Source of the DNA: an uncultured Verrucomicrobiota bacterium | GTDB lineage: Bacteria > Verrucomicrobiota > Verrucomicrobiia > Limisphaerales > UBA9464 | Direction: 5' to 3' | Assembly: GCA_903922605.1 (NCBI GenBank) | Contig: CAIXUG010000069.1 | Location: 187,200 to 251,199 of the forward strand | DNA: 64,000 bases | In this document: positions 27,558-35,302 of the stretch, one piece after another | How the letters are laid out: every line of letters starts with the position of its first letter | How positions within the stretch are numbered: the stretch's first letter is position 1 | Position numbers and translations under genes: made by a program | Notes under the pieces: model-generated | Told to the model about the DNA's origin: nothing | Databases searched by the model: none | Seen by the model: the letters and a program-made list of their open reading frames with translations, nothing else

Positions 27558-28179
27558 CGGCAAGGTGCAGCCCGAGATACAGGGTTTTACCGCGCCGGGC
27601 GAGTTCGCGAAAGCCCAGGCGGGTGTAGAAGCGAAGCGCCCGCGCGTTGGCCACGTGCATTCCCAGGTGTACCCCGGGTGAGCCGCGCTGGCGCAGCGCC
27701 GTCAACAGGGTGTCCATCAGAACACGGCCATTCCCCTGCCCTTGCGCACGCGGCAGCAGATCAATGTGCAGATGCGACGGAAAATCTGCATGCGGCTCGG
27801 GCCAGAAAATGTCCGGCGCATGGAACTGCGCCCGAACGGCTTCGGAAGCGGACCATATCGACGGATCACCGTTCGGCGTCGGATAACGCCCGCGCAGCGG
27901 CGGCAGCCATTCCCGCTGGAAGCGTTCGTAGAAAAGGTGCGAATCCAAGGCCGCGAGCGCATATCCGCAGACACCGAAACCGTCCTCCAACATGAGAGCC
28001 AGTTCCGGTTCGAGCGTGAGATAAGGGCCGACGTAAAGATGCCCCGGCAACGCCGGATCGTCATAGAGCGCGGTGGCGTCACGCCCGGCGTCGGCCGTCT
28101 GCAAGCACACGGCATAGACAGCCGCTTCGTCGCTCGGGCGGAAAGGCCGGACGACGAAATTGGGTGCCAGATCGCTCAC
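27547..28179 (-). CDS. GNAT-family acetyltransferase
   Basis: A GNAT protein with the acetyl-CoA motif HLHIDLLPRAQGQGNGRVLM and the C-terminal LGMHVANARALRFYTRLGF. The overall layout (YVGPYLTLEPELALMLED, GYALAALDS) resembles the acetyltransferase-like half of bacterial and eukaryotic O-GlcNAcase-type proteins. No ATG is available at the front: the frame is open to a TTG at 28260, while GTG 28179 sits just before the conserved FVVRPFRPSDE and is chosen tentatively. It is divergent from the DUF1080 lipoprotein gene. Substrate is unknown. Confidence 0.82.
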   Translation of the reverse strand: MSDLAPNFVVRPFRPSDEAAVYAVCLQTADAGRDATALYDDPALPGHLYVGPYLTLEPELALMLEDGFGVCGYALAALDSHLFYERFQREWLPPLRGRYPTPNGDPSIWSASEAVRAQFHAPDIFWPEPHADFPSHLHIDLLPRAQGQGNGRVLMDTLLTALRQRGSPGVHLGMHVANARALRFYTRLGFRELARRGKTLYLGLHLADER

Positions 28180-28268
28180 CCCGGCAGCTTGGGCGACATC
28201 TCCGGCCGGGGCAATGGGCGCATTTGAGTTTGCCGCTGGCACACTTTTCGCGTATCTCAATTCTGAAA

Positions 28269-29015
28269 ATGAAAGCTTTTTCCCTCTCCCTCCTACCGCT
28301 GGTCGCCCTTGTGCTGGCCGGCTGCCAATCCTCCGACACCACGCGGGGTTACAACCTCGAAACCGGCAAGACCAAGACGATTGACACTGCCGCCGGTCCG
28401 ATGACGATCACCGCGATGGATGGCCCGCACCAGATGGGCTCCAAGGACCGTCAGGGTTACACCTACATCTTTGATGGCACCATGACCGACTGGAAGGTGA
28501 ACGAAAACCCGGGTGCTTGGAGCATCGTGGACGGCGCATTCCGCGCCAACGGCACGCGCAGCCACTGCTTCTACACCGGCGCGCTCGCGCCCTTCAAAAA
28601 CTTCGACCTCAAGGTGGACGTGAAGACCGAGCCGGGCTCCAACGGCGGTATCTACATCCACACCAAGTACCAGGAGAGCGGCTGGCCCTGGGGCGGCTAC
28701 GAGACGCAGGTCAACCAGACGCACAGCGACTGGCGCAAATCCGCCAGCGTGTATTCCGTGCAGGACGTGAAGGAGGACGCGCTCAAGGGCATCGTGCAGG
28801 ACGGCGAGTGGTATGAGCACCGCGTCGTCGTGAAGGGCACCAACATCAAGGTGTACCTCAACGGCAAGCTCGTGAACGACTACACCGAAGAGCCGGGTCG
28901 CGTGGCCGGCAAGGATTTCGAGCGCAAGCTCAACGAGGGCACCTTCGCCCTCCAGGCCCACGACCCCAAGAGCGTCGTGCTCTACAAGAACATCCGGGTC
29001 AAGAAGCTGGACTGA
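28269..29015 (+). CDS. DUF1080 (3-keto-disaccharide hydrolase-like) lipoprotein
   Basis: A 248-residue lipoprotein. The signal peptide ends in the lipobox LAGC, with Cys18 as lipidation site. The body is a concanavalin-like DUF1080 domain (GYTYIFDGTMTDWKVNENPGAW, GSNGGIYIHTKYQESGWPWGGYETQVNQ). DUF1080 members are abundant in Verrucomicrobiota and Planctomycetota, and some act on 3-keto-glycosides. ATG 28269 was chosen because it begins the signal peptide; the frame is open further upstream. An intrinsic terminator follows 20 bp after the stop. Confidence 0.88.
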   Translation: MKAFSLSLLPLVALVLAGCQSSDTTRGYNLETGKTKTIDTAAGPMTITAMDGPHQMGSKDRQGYTYIFDGTMTDWKVNENPGAWSIVDGAFRANGTRSHCFYTGALAPFKNFDLKVDVKTEPGSNGGIYIHTKYQESGWPWGGYETQVNQTHSDWRKSASVYSVQDVKEDALKGIVQDGEWYEHRVVVKGTNIKVYLNGKLVNDYTEEPGRVAGKDFERKLNEGTFALQAHDPKSVVLYKNIRVKKLD

Positions 29016-29035
29016 GCTTCCGCCAGAATGCTTTC

Positions 29036-29065
29036 AAGGCCCGGGCAACCGGGCCTTTTTTGTTT
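29036..29065 (+). terminator. Rho-independent terminator of the DUF1080 gene
   Basis: AAGGCCCGG (29036-29044) pairs with CCGGGCCTT (29049-29057) around a GCAA loop and is followed by TTTTTTG. It lies 20 bp after the stop codon at 29015. Confidence 0.93.
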
Positions 29066-29084
29066 TAAAAGGACGAAGCAGGGA

Positions 29085-29215
29085 ACGAAGGATGAAGTAG
29101 GAAGGATGAATTATGAATCGAGGATGCTCGATCGTTGCCTGGACAAAGTTCGTGCGAATGCCGTAACTCCCCGGCCCCCTTTCACCCCTGCTCCCCTGCT
29201 CCCCCGCCCGCCAAG
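29085..29215. repeat. Low-complexity word tract at the 3' end of the WYL gene
   Basis: 'ggatgaa' and 'gaagtagg' words recur between 29085 and 29130, and 'cccctgctcccc' words recur at 29180-29210. The latter encode the last residues of the WYL regulator (GGGAGEQG). The same pyrimidine words appear after pxpBC at 12442-12498. Confidence 0.45.
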
Positions 29216-30168
29216 ATCCGCTCGGCCGCCGCGCGCACGCTGGCCACCAGTTCCGGGGGCGCGATGACCGTCGCCGCGCCGCCCCAGCCCAGCACCCAGC
29301 GTTCGACTTCCTGCAGGCTGCCCAGCCGAAGACGCAGTTCGACCATGCCGTCCGGCAGCTCGACCAATTCCTGGGACGGATGCCAGCGCTTCTCCCGGAT
29401 GTAGTCGGCCACGAGCTCGGTGAAGCGCAGCACCACCGCATAGTCACCGTCGCGGGAATGGATGCCGAAGCTGTCGCGAAGCTGCTTTTCCAGTGCGAAC
29501 TTCGCCGGCGGCGTGAACGTCTTGCCGGTCGGCTCGGCGGACTGGATGCGGGCGGGCACGAAGGTGCGGACGGCGTTCCGCAAATGGTCGTATGCAAAGA
29601 GATACCAGTCGCCGTTCACGTTCGCGAGATGGCAGGGGTCGATGACCCGCTCCTCCGGCTTCCGTGACGCCGGCTTGCGGTAGCTGATGAGCAGCTGACG
29701 CCGCTTCTGCACTGCCTTGGCCAGCGTGTCCATCACCGGCAGGTTCAACACCGGCTCGGCGGTGGTGCGGAAGGAGATCGACTGCTCCCACTCCGCCAGA
29801 TTGAGGGAGACGGTGTCGGGCAGTGAGCGGGCAAGCTTGCGGAACGCGCCCACGAGCCGTTTTTCAAACGGTGTGCCCCGGTATTGCTGCAGCGCTTTTT
29901 CCGCAACCAGCAGCGCAAACAGCTCGCCCTCACTGATCTGGAGCGTGGGGAAAGAATCGACCTCCTCGGTATAAACGTAGCCGTTGTGAGCCGCGACGTA
30001 TTCCAGGGGCAGGTTCATCCGGTCGCGCATGAACTCCAGATCGCGCTGGATCGTCTTGGTCGTGACTTCCAGCTCACGCGCCAGAGTGGTGGCATTGGGA
30101 TGCTTGCCGGCGGCGATGACCGCGTGGATGCGCATCATGCGCTCCAGGGGCGGGCGGGTGTTGGGCAT
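29182..30168 (-). CDS. HTH / WYL-domain transcriptional regulator
   Basis: A 328-residue regulator. The N-terminal winged HTH (MMRIHAVIAAGKHPNATTLARELEVTTKTIQRDLEFM) is DeoR/HTH_11-like. The middle holds the WYL domain (RRQLLISYRKP, PEERVIDPCHLANVNGDWYLFAYDH), followed by a C-terminal WCX extension (VVLRFTELVADYIREKRWH). WYL proteins sense ligands, some of them nucleic acids, and control DNA-damage or defence genes. ATG 30168 has a good AAGGA at -6; longer upstream frames run into the divergent adenylyltransferase gene. The Gly-rich C-terminus comes from a repeat tract. Targets are unknown. Confidence 0.9.
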   Translation of the reverse strand: MPNTRPPLERMMRIHAVIAAGKHPNATTLARELEVTTKTIQRDLEFMRDRMNLPLEYVAAHNGYVYTEEVDSFPTLQISEGELFALLVAEKALQQYRGTPFEKRLVGAFRKLARSLPDTVSLNLAEWEQSISFRTTAEPVLNLPVMDTLAKAVQKRRQLLISYRKPASRKPEERVIDPCHLANVNGDWYLFAYDHLRNAVRTFVPARIQSAEPTGKTFTPPAKFALEKQLRDSFGIHSRDGDYAVVLRFTELVADYIREKRWHPSQELVELPDGMVELRLRLGSLQEVERWVLGWGGAATVIAPPELVASVRAAAERILAGGGAGEQG

Positions 30169-30300
30169 TTCCTTGGACGCCGAGGTCGTGCGTTTCACGG
30201 CGGGGAAGATGCGGCCCCCAACTCGCCTGCAAAGCGGAAAACGTGTGACGGCGAAGTTTGCTTTGAAAAATTGCCGCCCCCTCCGCAGCGTCCGCGCGAC

Positions 30301-30786
30301 ATGGATTCCGCCGCCAAAGTGCTGACCGCCGAAACATTGCCCGCCTGGCGCCAGGCCCTGCGCGACGCCGGCAAGACGCTGGTCGTGACCAACGGCGTCT
30401 TTGACCTGCTGCACGTCGGCCACGTCACCTACCTCGAAGGCGCCCGGGCGCTCGGCGACGCCCTGCTGATCGGCGTGAACGGGGACGACAGCGTCCGCCA
30501 GCTCAAGGGCCCGACCCGGCCGCTGAATCCCGAGTTCGACCGCGCCCGGGTACTCGCGGCGCTGGGATGCGTGGATGGCACCTGCATCTTCCCCGAAATG
30601 CGCGCCGTCAACTTTCTGACGCGGGCCCAGCCGGACATCTACGTGAAGGGTGGCGACTACACGCTCGACACCATCGACCAGAACGAGCGTCGCGCGGTGG
30701 AAGCCCACGGCGGAAAGATCGTGTTCATCCCTTTTGTCGCCGGCAAATCGACGACCAAGGTCATCGAGAAAATGGCCCGGGGCTAA
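30301..30786 (+). CDS. rfaE2: D-glycero-beta-D-manno-heptose 1-phosphate adenylyltransferase
   Basis: A 161-residue nucleotidyltransferase with the HxGH motif in FDLLHVGHVTYLEGA and the family sequence YVKGGDYTLDTIDQNE. It corresponds to the C-terminal domain of HldE and makes ADP-heptose for the lipopolysaccharide core. The kinase domain is not fused, so it is the stand-alone type. ATG 30301 begins the conserved region; a longer frame upstream overlaps the WYL gene and was rejected. Its stop overlaps the stop of the convergent glycosyltransferase (CTAA at 30783-30786). Confidence 0.92.
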   Translation: MDSAAKVLTAETLPAWRQALRDAGKTLVVTNGVFDLLHVGHVTYLEGARALGDALLIGVNGDDSVRQLKGPTRPLNPEFDRARVLAALGCVDGTCIFPEMRAVNFLTRAQPDIYVKGGDYTLDTIDQNERRAVEAHGGKIVFIPFVAGKSTTKVIEKMARG

Positions 30787-32444
30787 TTGTTCGTCCGGCC
30801 GATCAGCACGAATTGCCCGGCGCGGCCCAGTTCCCGCCATTCGTTCGTGGAAAAAGCGGGCCCCAGCTGATCCCGCAGGATCAGGCCGCATACAGGTTTC
30901 CCGGGTAAGGCCAGCCGGCCACAATCAGCCGGCGAATCCAGCAACCGCAACTCCTGTTCCGCCGTCGGCTTCAGGACGATGTCGGCCTCGCTACGGCTGA
31001 CGCCGATGAGCCGTTGCAGGTAGAACCCAAAACCGCAGGCCCGCGCCTCATAGACGAAGTAGCCGCCATCCGCTCCGGCAAAGGCGCGCGCGGTCTGCGC
31101 CAGTTCCCGCACCGAGGCCTGCCGGCTCAGCAAGGGATTGAGCGCATCCACCTGCGTGGAGAGTGCCACCCAGAGCAGCGCCGCCCCGATGGCGAGCCGG
31201 TTGAAGGCCTGCGCGGCCTGTCCGGCCGGAGCGCGCCGAATTGCGATCGCCAAGGCGACCAGCAGCGCGATCAGCACGAGCGGCACCCAGTACGTCAGCC
31301 CCAGCTCGGGCCGGACCGCATTCAGCACCCCCAGCGCGACGGGCGGCAGGAAGAGGCACCAGAAAGCCAGCCGCCTCCCCAGCAACGCCGGCTTTGAGGC
31401 CGCGTGCACGTGCAGCCAGTACGCCAGCCCCAGGGCCAGGGCGGGAAACAGCGGCAGGATGTAGGTCAGCAGCTTCGACCCGCTCAGGGACAGGATGACG
31501 AAGGGGATGACAGTCCAGCCCAGCAGCAGGGCCTGCCAAGGTTGCAGGCGTTCGGGTTTCTTCCAGCGACGCCAGGCGGTCACGAGCACGGCGGGCAGAA
31601 AGCACGTCCACGGCAGCCAACCGCCGAGCAGCACGGGCAGGAAGAACCACGGAGGCTTCGAACGGCCGTGCGATTTCGAGGCGAAGCGCTTCACCAGTTC
31701 GTCGCCCACGAAGTAGGAGCGCAGCTCCGGGTTTTGCAGGCTCAGCACGACGAACCAGCCCAGGCCAATCGCCAAGGCCACGAGCAATCCAGGCACCCAC
31801 GGCAGCCGCGCACGTTGGGGGGTGCCCCGCGCCGTCCACTGCCAGGCGAGCGCCGCCGCCAGCGGCACCACGAAGCCCATGGGGCCTTTGGTGAAAAAAC
31901 CGCCGCCCATCGCCACGAAGAACAGCCAGTTCCAGGGCCGGCCGCCTTCCGTATGGGCCGCGCGCACGAAGCAGAGGATCGCCGCCGTGATCCAGAAGGT
32001 CATGGTCATGTCCGGCGTCAGCGTCCGGGCGAGCGCGAAAAACTCGAAGCCCGACACCAGCACCAGCGCCGCCGTGACCGCCACCGCGCGCGAGAACAGC
32101 GTCCGGCCAATCAGGAACGTGAACCAGATCGTCCCAGCCGCCGCCAGCGCCGAGGGGAGCCGCACGCCCCATTCGTTTTGCCCGCAGAGCTTCAGCGCGA
32201 GCGCCGTCAGCCAGTAGATGAGCGGCGGCTTCTGGAAATGCCCGATGCCATTGAGGTGCGGGACCAGCCAGCTGTCGCCCGCGGCCATCTCGCGGCCCAG
32301 TTCGGAATAACGCCCCTCGTCGGGCTCGTTCATTCCGCGCGTGCCGAGGAAGGCCAGCAGGATAAACGCGACGAAGACCGGCAGCAGCCAGCGGGATAAC
32401 CCCGGCGAAGCCGGCCGTCTTAGAGCACCAGCCGCCTCAGACAT
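30783..32444 (-). CDS. ArnT-like family 39 glycosyltransferase (membrane)
   Basis: A 553-residue polytopic membrane protein. The first extracytoplasmic loop has the GT39/ArnT signature (GMNEPDEGRYSELGREM) with acidic residues expected to be catalytic, then the GIGHFQKPPLIYWLTALALK segment. About ten to twelve hydrophobic helices follow, and a soluble C-terminal part ends the protein. It should transfer a sugar from a polyprenyl-phosphate donor to lipid A, a protein or another glycan. ATG 32444 overlaps the end of the GT2 gene by 8 bp, so the two form one operon: GT2 would make the lipid-linked donor and this enzyme would use it. Confidence 0.9.
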   Translation of the reverse strand: MSEAAGALRRPASPGLSRWLLPVFVAFILLAFLGTRGMNEPDEGRYSELGREMAAGDSWLVPHLNGIGHFQKPPLIYWLTALALKLCGQNEWGVRLPSALAAAGTIWFTFLIGRTLFSRAVAVTAALVLVSGFEFFALARTLTPDMTMTFWITAAILCFVRAAHTEGGRPWNWLFFVAMGGGFFTKGPMGFVVPLAAALAWQWTARGTPQRARLPWVPGLLVALAIGLGWFVVLSLQNPELRSYFVGDELVKRFASKSHGRSKPPWFFLPVLLGGWLPWTCFLPAVLVTAWRRWKKPERLQPWQALLLGWTVIPFVILSLSGSKLLTYILPLFPALALGLAYWLHVHAASKPALLGRRLAFWCLFLPPVALGVLNAVRPELGLTYWVPLVLIALLVALAIAIRRAPAGQAAQAFNRLAIGAALLWVALSTQVDALNPLLSRQASVRELAQTARAFAGADGGYFVYEARACGFGFYLQRLIGVSRSEADIVLKPTAEQELRLLDSPADCGRLALPGKPVCGLILRDQLGPAFSTNEWRELGRAGQFVLIGRTNN

Positions 32445-33207
32445 TCCGACCTTCCCCACGCTTCGCGACGCGGACCTGCGGGAAACGCCGCTGGGTAAAC
32501 CACCACATCCCCATCATGTCGAGGAACGGCCGCCAGAGGAAAACACCGAGGCCGTAGCTGGACGTGCCGCCGGCGCGGGCACGGTGGTTCACCGGCATCT
32601 CCACCACCCGGAAGCCAGCCGCCACCGCCAGGGCCGGCATGAAGGAATACAGCGTACGGATGGGAATCATCGCCTCCCTCACTTCGCGATGGAACACCTT
32701 GAGCGCGCACCCGCTGTCCGAGACGCCATCGCCGAGCACGCGCGAGCGCACGCCATTGGCCAGCCGGGAAATCTTCCGCCGCAGCCAGGAATCCTTCCGC
32801 TGCGCCCGGATGCCCACGACCATGTCGGGGTGATCGGCCGCCGCCAGCCGCTGCAGCAGCGCGGGGATGTCGGCCGGATCATTCTGGCCGTCGCCATCCA
32901 GCGTGATGAGTATCTCGCCACGAGCCTGGTTCAGCCCGTGCAGCAGGGCGGCGGCCTGGCCGCGATTCGGCTCCAACCGGAGATGGCGGCAGGCGGGGGT
33001 GGCGGCCGAAATTCCGGCGAGAATCTGCGGGGTGGCGTCCTTGCTGCCGTCGTCCACCATCAGGATTTCGTAGGGCCGGCCCAACGCACCCAGCACGTGG
33101 TTCAGTTCGGCCAGAAGCGCGGCGGCACAGGCGGCCTCGTTGTAAAAGGGCACCACAACCGAATAGGCACAAGGATCTGAAGCAGGCATTTCTGGAACCA
33201 CCGGCAT
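32437..33207 (-). CDS. Family 2 glycosyltransferase (polyprenyl-phosphate sugar synthase type)
   Basis: A 256-residue GT-A glycosyltransferase resembling dolichol-phosphate mannose synthase or ArnC. Motifs: YSVVVPFYNEAACAAALL, MVDDGSKDATPQIL, LDGDGQNDPADIP (DxD-like) and VNHRARAGGTSSYG. No C-terminal membrane-helix pair is evident. It probably makes an undecaprenyl-phosphate sugar. ATG 33207 has a GGAG just upstream; ATG 33189 is an alternative. It is co-transcribed with the ArnT-like gene through an 8-bp overlap. Confidence 0.9.
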   Translation of the reverse strand: MPVVPEMPASDPCAYSVVVPFYNEAACAAALLAELNHVLGALGRPYEILMVDDGSKDATPQILAGISAATPACRHLRLEPNRGQAAALLHGLNQARGEILITLDGDGQNDPADIPALLQRLAAADHPDMVVGIRAQRKDSWLRRKISRLANGVRSRVLGDGVSDSGCALKVFHREVREAMIPIRTLYSFMPALAVAAGFRVVEMPVNHRARAGGTSSYGLGVFLWRPFLDMMGMWWFTQRRFPQVRVAKRGEGRNV

Positions 33208-33311
33208 TGCTCCGGGGCAACGCGGGGAACCTCTGGCAAATTCCCCCGGGAGCCAAACCAATTTGCCACGCCGCACTCGCCCTCGCCTTCGCCAACCATT
33301 ACGCTCTCGTC

Positions 33312-33611
33312 ATGTCTGACACCGCGCCCGAAGCGCTCGCCCCATTGTCCAACCGCGAAATCCGCGAGCTGAAGGCCCGCGCCCAGCACTTGGAAGCCGT
33401 CCTCAAGCTCGGCAAGGCGGGAGTCAGCGAAGGCTTCGTCAAGTCGTTGCACCAGGCCCTGTTGGACCATGAGTTGGTGAAGGTGAAGCTGGCTGACTTC
33501 AAGGATCAGCGGAAGGAGATTGCCCCCCAGTTGGCCGAGAAGACCGGCAGCCACCTCGTCGCCCTGGTCGGCCATGTCATCGTGCTGTTCCGACCGAAGC
33601 CAAAGGTGTGA
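33312..33611 (+). CDS. yhbY: YhbY-family CRM-domain RNA-binding protein
   Basis: A 99-residue single CRM-domain protein (LSNREIRELKARAQHLEAVLKLGKAGVSEGF, then HELVKVKLADFKDQRKEI and GSHLVALVGHVIVLFRP). YhbY binds pre-50S ribosomal particles. Length is normal. It is divergent from the GT2 gene and converges on the TPR gene 38 bp away. The start ATG 33312 leads directly into the domain. Confidence 0.9.
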   Translation: MSDTAPEALAPLSNREIRELKARAQHLEAVLKLGKAGVSEGFVKSLHQALLDHELVKVKLADFKDQRKEIAPQLAEKTGSHLVALVGHVIVLFRPKPKV

Positions 33612-33649
33612 GCGGAGGCCTGGAGGTCGCGAAGCGTCTTGGCCTGCGT

Positions 33650-35296
33650 TCAATCGGTCTCCACCTTCGTCTGGAGCCTTTTGAGATACTGCTCATCGGC
33701 GGGCGGCATAATGCCGCGCTGTTTCATGGCTACCAAGGCGTCATGAGCTTTACGCCACCAAGCTTTAGCTTCCGTTGTCTGCTTATTTTTCTCGCATAGT
33801 CTCGCCAGCCTCCAATACGACCCTATCAGGTCCCGCTGCCATAGGGTATTCGCAGGGTCGCTCGCCGCCAAGCGTTCCGCAATTCCTTTGGATTCCGTGT
33901 AGGCCCGCATCGCCCTGGCTAAGTCCCCCTGCCCCACCGCCACGTTGCCCAGTTTGTCGAGCGAGACAGTGAGGTCCCGCTGCCAGAGGGCGTTCGCGGG
34001 ATCGCTCGCCGCCAAACGTTCACGAATTGCTTTGGACTCCATGTAGGCCAGCATTGCCCTGGTTAGGCCTCCCTGCCCCACCGCCACGTCGCCCAATCTT
34101 TCGAACGACACGGAGAGGTCCCACTGCCATAGGGTATCCGCTGGGTCGCTCGCCGCCAGACGTTCAGTAATTCCTTTGGATTCCGTATAGGCCAGCATCG
34201 CCCCGGCTAAGTCCCCCTGCCCCGCCGCCACGTCGCCCAGTTTGTTGAGCGACACGGAGAGGTCCCGCTGCCATAGGGTATTCTCGGGGTCGCTCGCCAC
34301 CAGACGTTCCGCTATTCCTTTGGATCCCGTATAGGCCCGCTTCGCCCCGGCTAGATCCCCCTGCCCCATCGTCACATCACCCAGCTTGTCGAACGACACG
34401 GAGAGGTGTTGCTGCCATAGGGTATTCGCGGGGTCAGTAGCCACGAGGCGCTCACGAATACGCTTCGAATCACCAAAGAAGCGCAGGGCTTCGGCAAGGT
34501 TACCCTGCGTCATTGAAATGTCCCCCAGATTGTCCATCGATATGGCTAGGGCCCCCGCCTTCCGGGCGTCAGCCTGGTCACTCACCACCAGTCTTTCGCG
34601 AAAGGTCCTGCTCTCGGAAAAGCGCTGCTGGGCAGCCGCCGAGTCCCCTTTCTTGAGGGCGAGCTCGCCTAGCTCATCCAACGAATCCGCGTGCGCTTGC
34701 GATACACGGAGCGCCTCGCCCAAGGCAGCATCTCTGAGCCAGCCGGCGGTGGTGAGTTCCGTGAGGGCGAGGCAGAGGGCAGAGCGCTGGGCGGGATTGG
34801 AACTGAGCTCGCGATCCAGCGCCGCGCAGGCGGACGCGGAGGTGGAAGGATCGGCAGCAAACTGGTGATAGAGCGCCTCGATTCGGAGGTGCGGTTCGTC
34901 CCCGGTGGCAATGTATGCGCGAGCCCGCCGGGAGAACGCCTGCCAGAGTTCCGGCTGAGTGGTACGCACGTGTTCCCGCAAAGGCAGGCGCGAAGCTTCG
35001 TGGACGTTGTAGGCCAAGGAGCCGCGGGCACGGAAGCTTTCCACGCTGGAGAGCCTCCGGAGTCTTTCCATCAGGACGAGGGATTCCTCTGCGGTGGCCT
35101 CCAGCAGCGCCGCGAGAAAGGGCGCATCAAACCAGTGCGGTATCGCGGCAGCAAGCAGCGCGTGCCGCAGCCGCTCGCGCTCGGTCGAAGACAGGTCGGG
35201 ATAAGTCAGATCCACCCCGGCCAGCGCGAGCAGCGCGGGATTGCCCTGGGCCTCGGCCAGAACCTGCAGGATGCGTTGCTGTTCAGCGGCGTCCAT
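33650..35296 (-). CDS. Winged-helix-like / TPR repeat protein, in frame with the upstream TIR-NTPase
   Basis: A 548-residue protein. Residues ~1-135 (GNPALLALAG, then SSTERERLRHALLAAAIPHWFDAPFLAALLEA and GSLAYNVHEASRLPL) resemble the GxP motif and winged-helix region that follow the NTPase in STAND proteins. The rest is alpha-helical, with five near-identical 48-residue TPR-like units (LSVSFDKLGDVTMGQGDL...DPENTLWQRD) and degenerate flanking copies. The start ATG is 6 bp after the TAG that ends the TIR-NTPase gene, in the same reading frame. The two together would make a 935-residue TIR-NTPase-TPR protein of known immune type. No Shine-Dalgarno is visible, so expression would need termination-reinitiation or readthrough. 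Confidence 0.85.
   Translation of the reverse strand: MDAAEQQRILQVLAEAQGNPALLALAGVDLTYPDLSSTERERLRHALLAAAIPHWFDAPFLAALLEATAEESLVLMERLRRLSSVESFRARGSLAYNVHEASRLPLREHVRTTQPELWQAFSRRARAYIATGDEPHLRIEALYHQFAADPSTSASACAALDRELSSNPAQRSALCLALTELTTAGWLRDAALGEALRVSQAHADSLDELGELALKKGDSAAAQQRFSESRTFRERLVVSDQADARKAGALAISMDNLGDISMTQGNLAEALRFFGDSKRIRERLVATDPANTLWQQHLSVSFDKLGDVTMGQGDLAGAKRAYTGSKGIAERLVASDPENTLWQRDLSVSLNKLGDVAAGQGDLAGAMLAYTESKGITERLAASDPADTLWQWDLSVSFERLGDVAVGQGGLTRAMLAYMESKAIRERLAASDPANALWQRDLTVSLDKLGNVAVGQGDLARAMRAYTESKGIAERLAASDPANTLWQRDLIGSYWRLARLCEKNKQTTEAKAWWRKAHDALVAMKQRGIMPPADEQYLKRLQTKVETD
33830..34549 (-). repeat. Five tandem 144-bp TPR-coding units
   Basis: The segment holds five units of exactly 144 bp (48 codons). 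Units 2 to 5 are very similar at DNA level, for example the recurring 'gaggtcccgctgccat' at 144-bp spacing. The similarity implies recent duplication or gene conversion, so copy number may vary between strains. Confidence 0.88.
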
Positions 35297-35302
35297 GGGT
35301 GG

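Noticed and set aside
29884..30300. N-terminal extension of the heptose-phosphate adenylyltransferase
   Set aside because: The extension overlaps the WYL regulator coding sequence and lacks a kinase domain; ATG 30301 starts the conserved domain.
33830..34549. Regular 144-bp repeats as a possible CRISPR array
   Set aside because: Units are fully coding, in frame and without alternating unique spacers; they are TPR codons.
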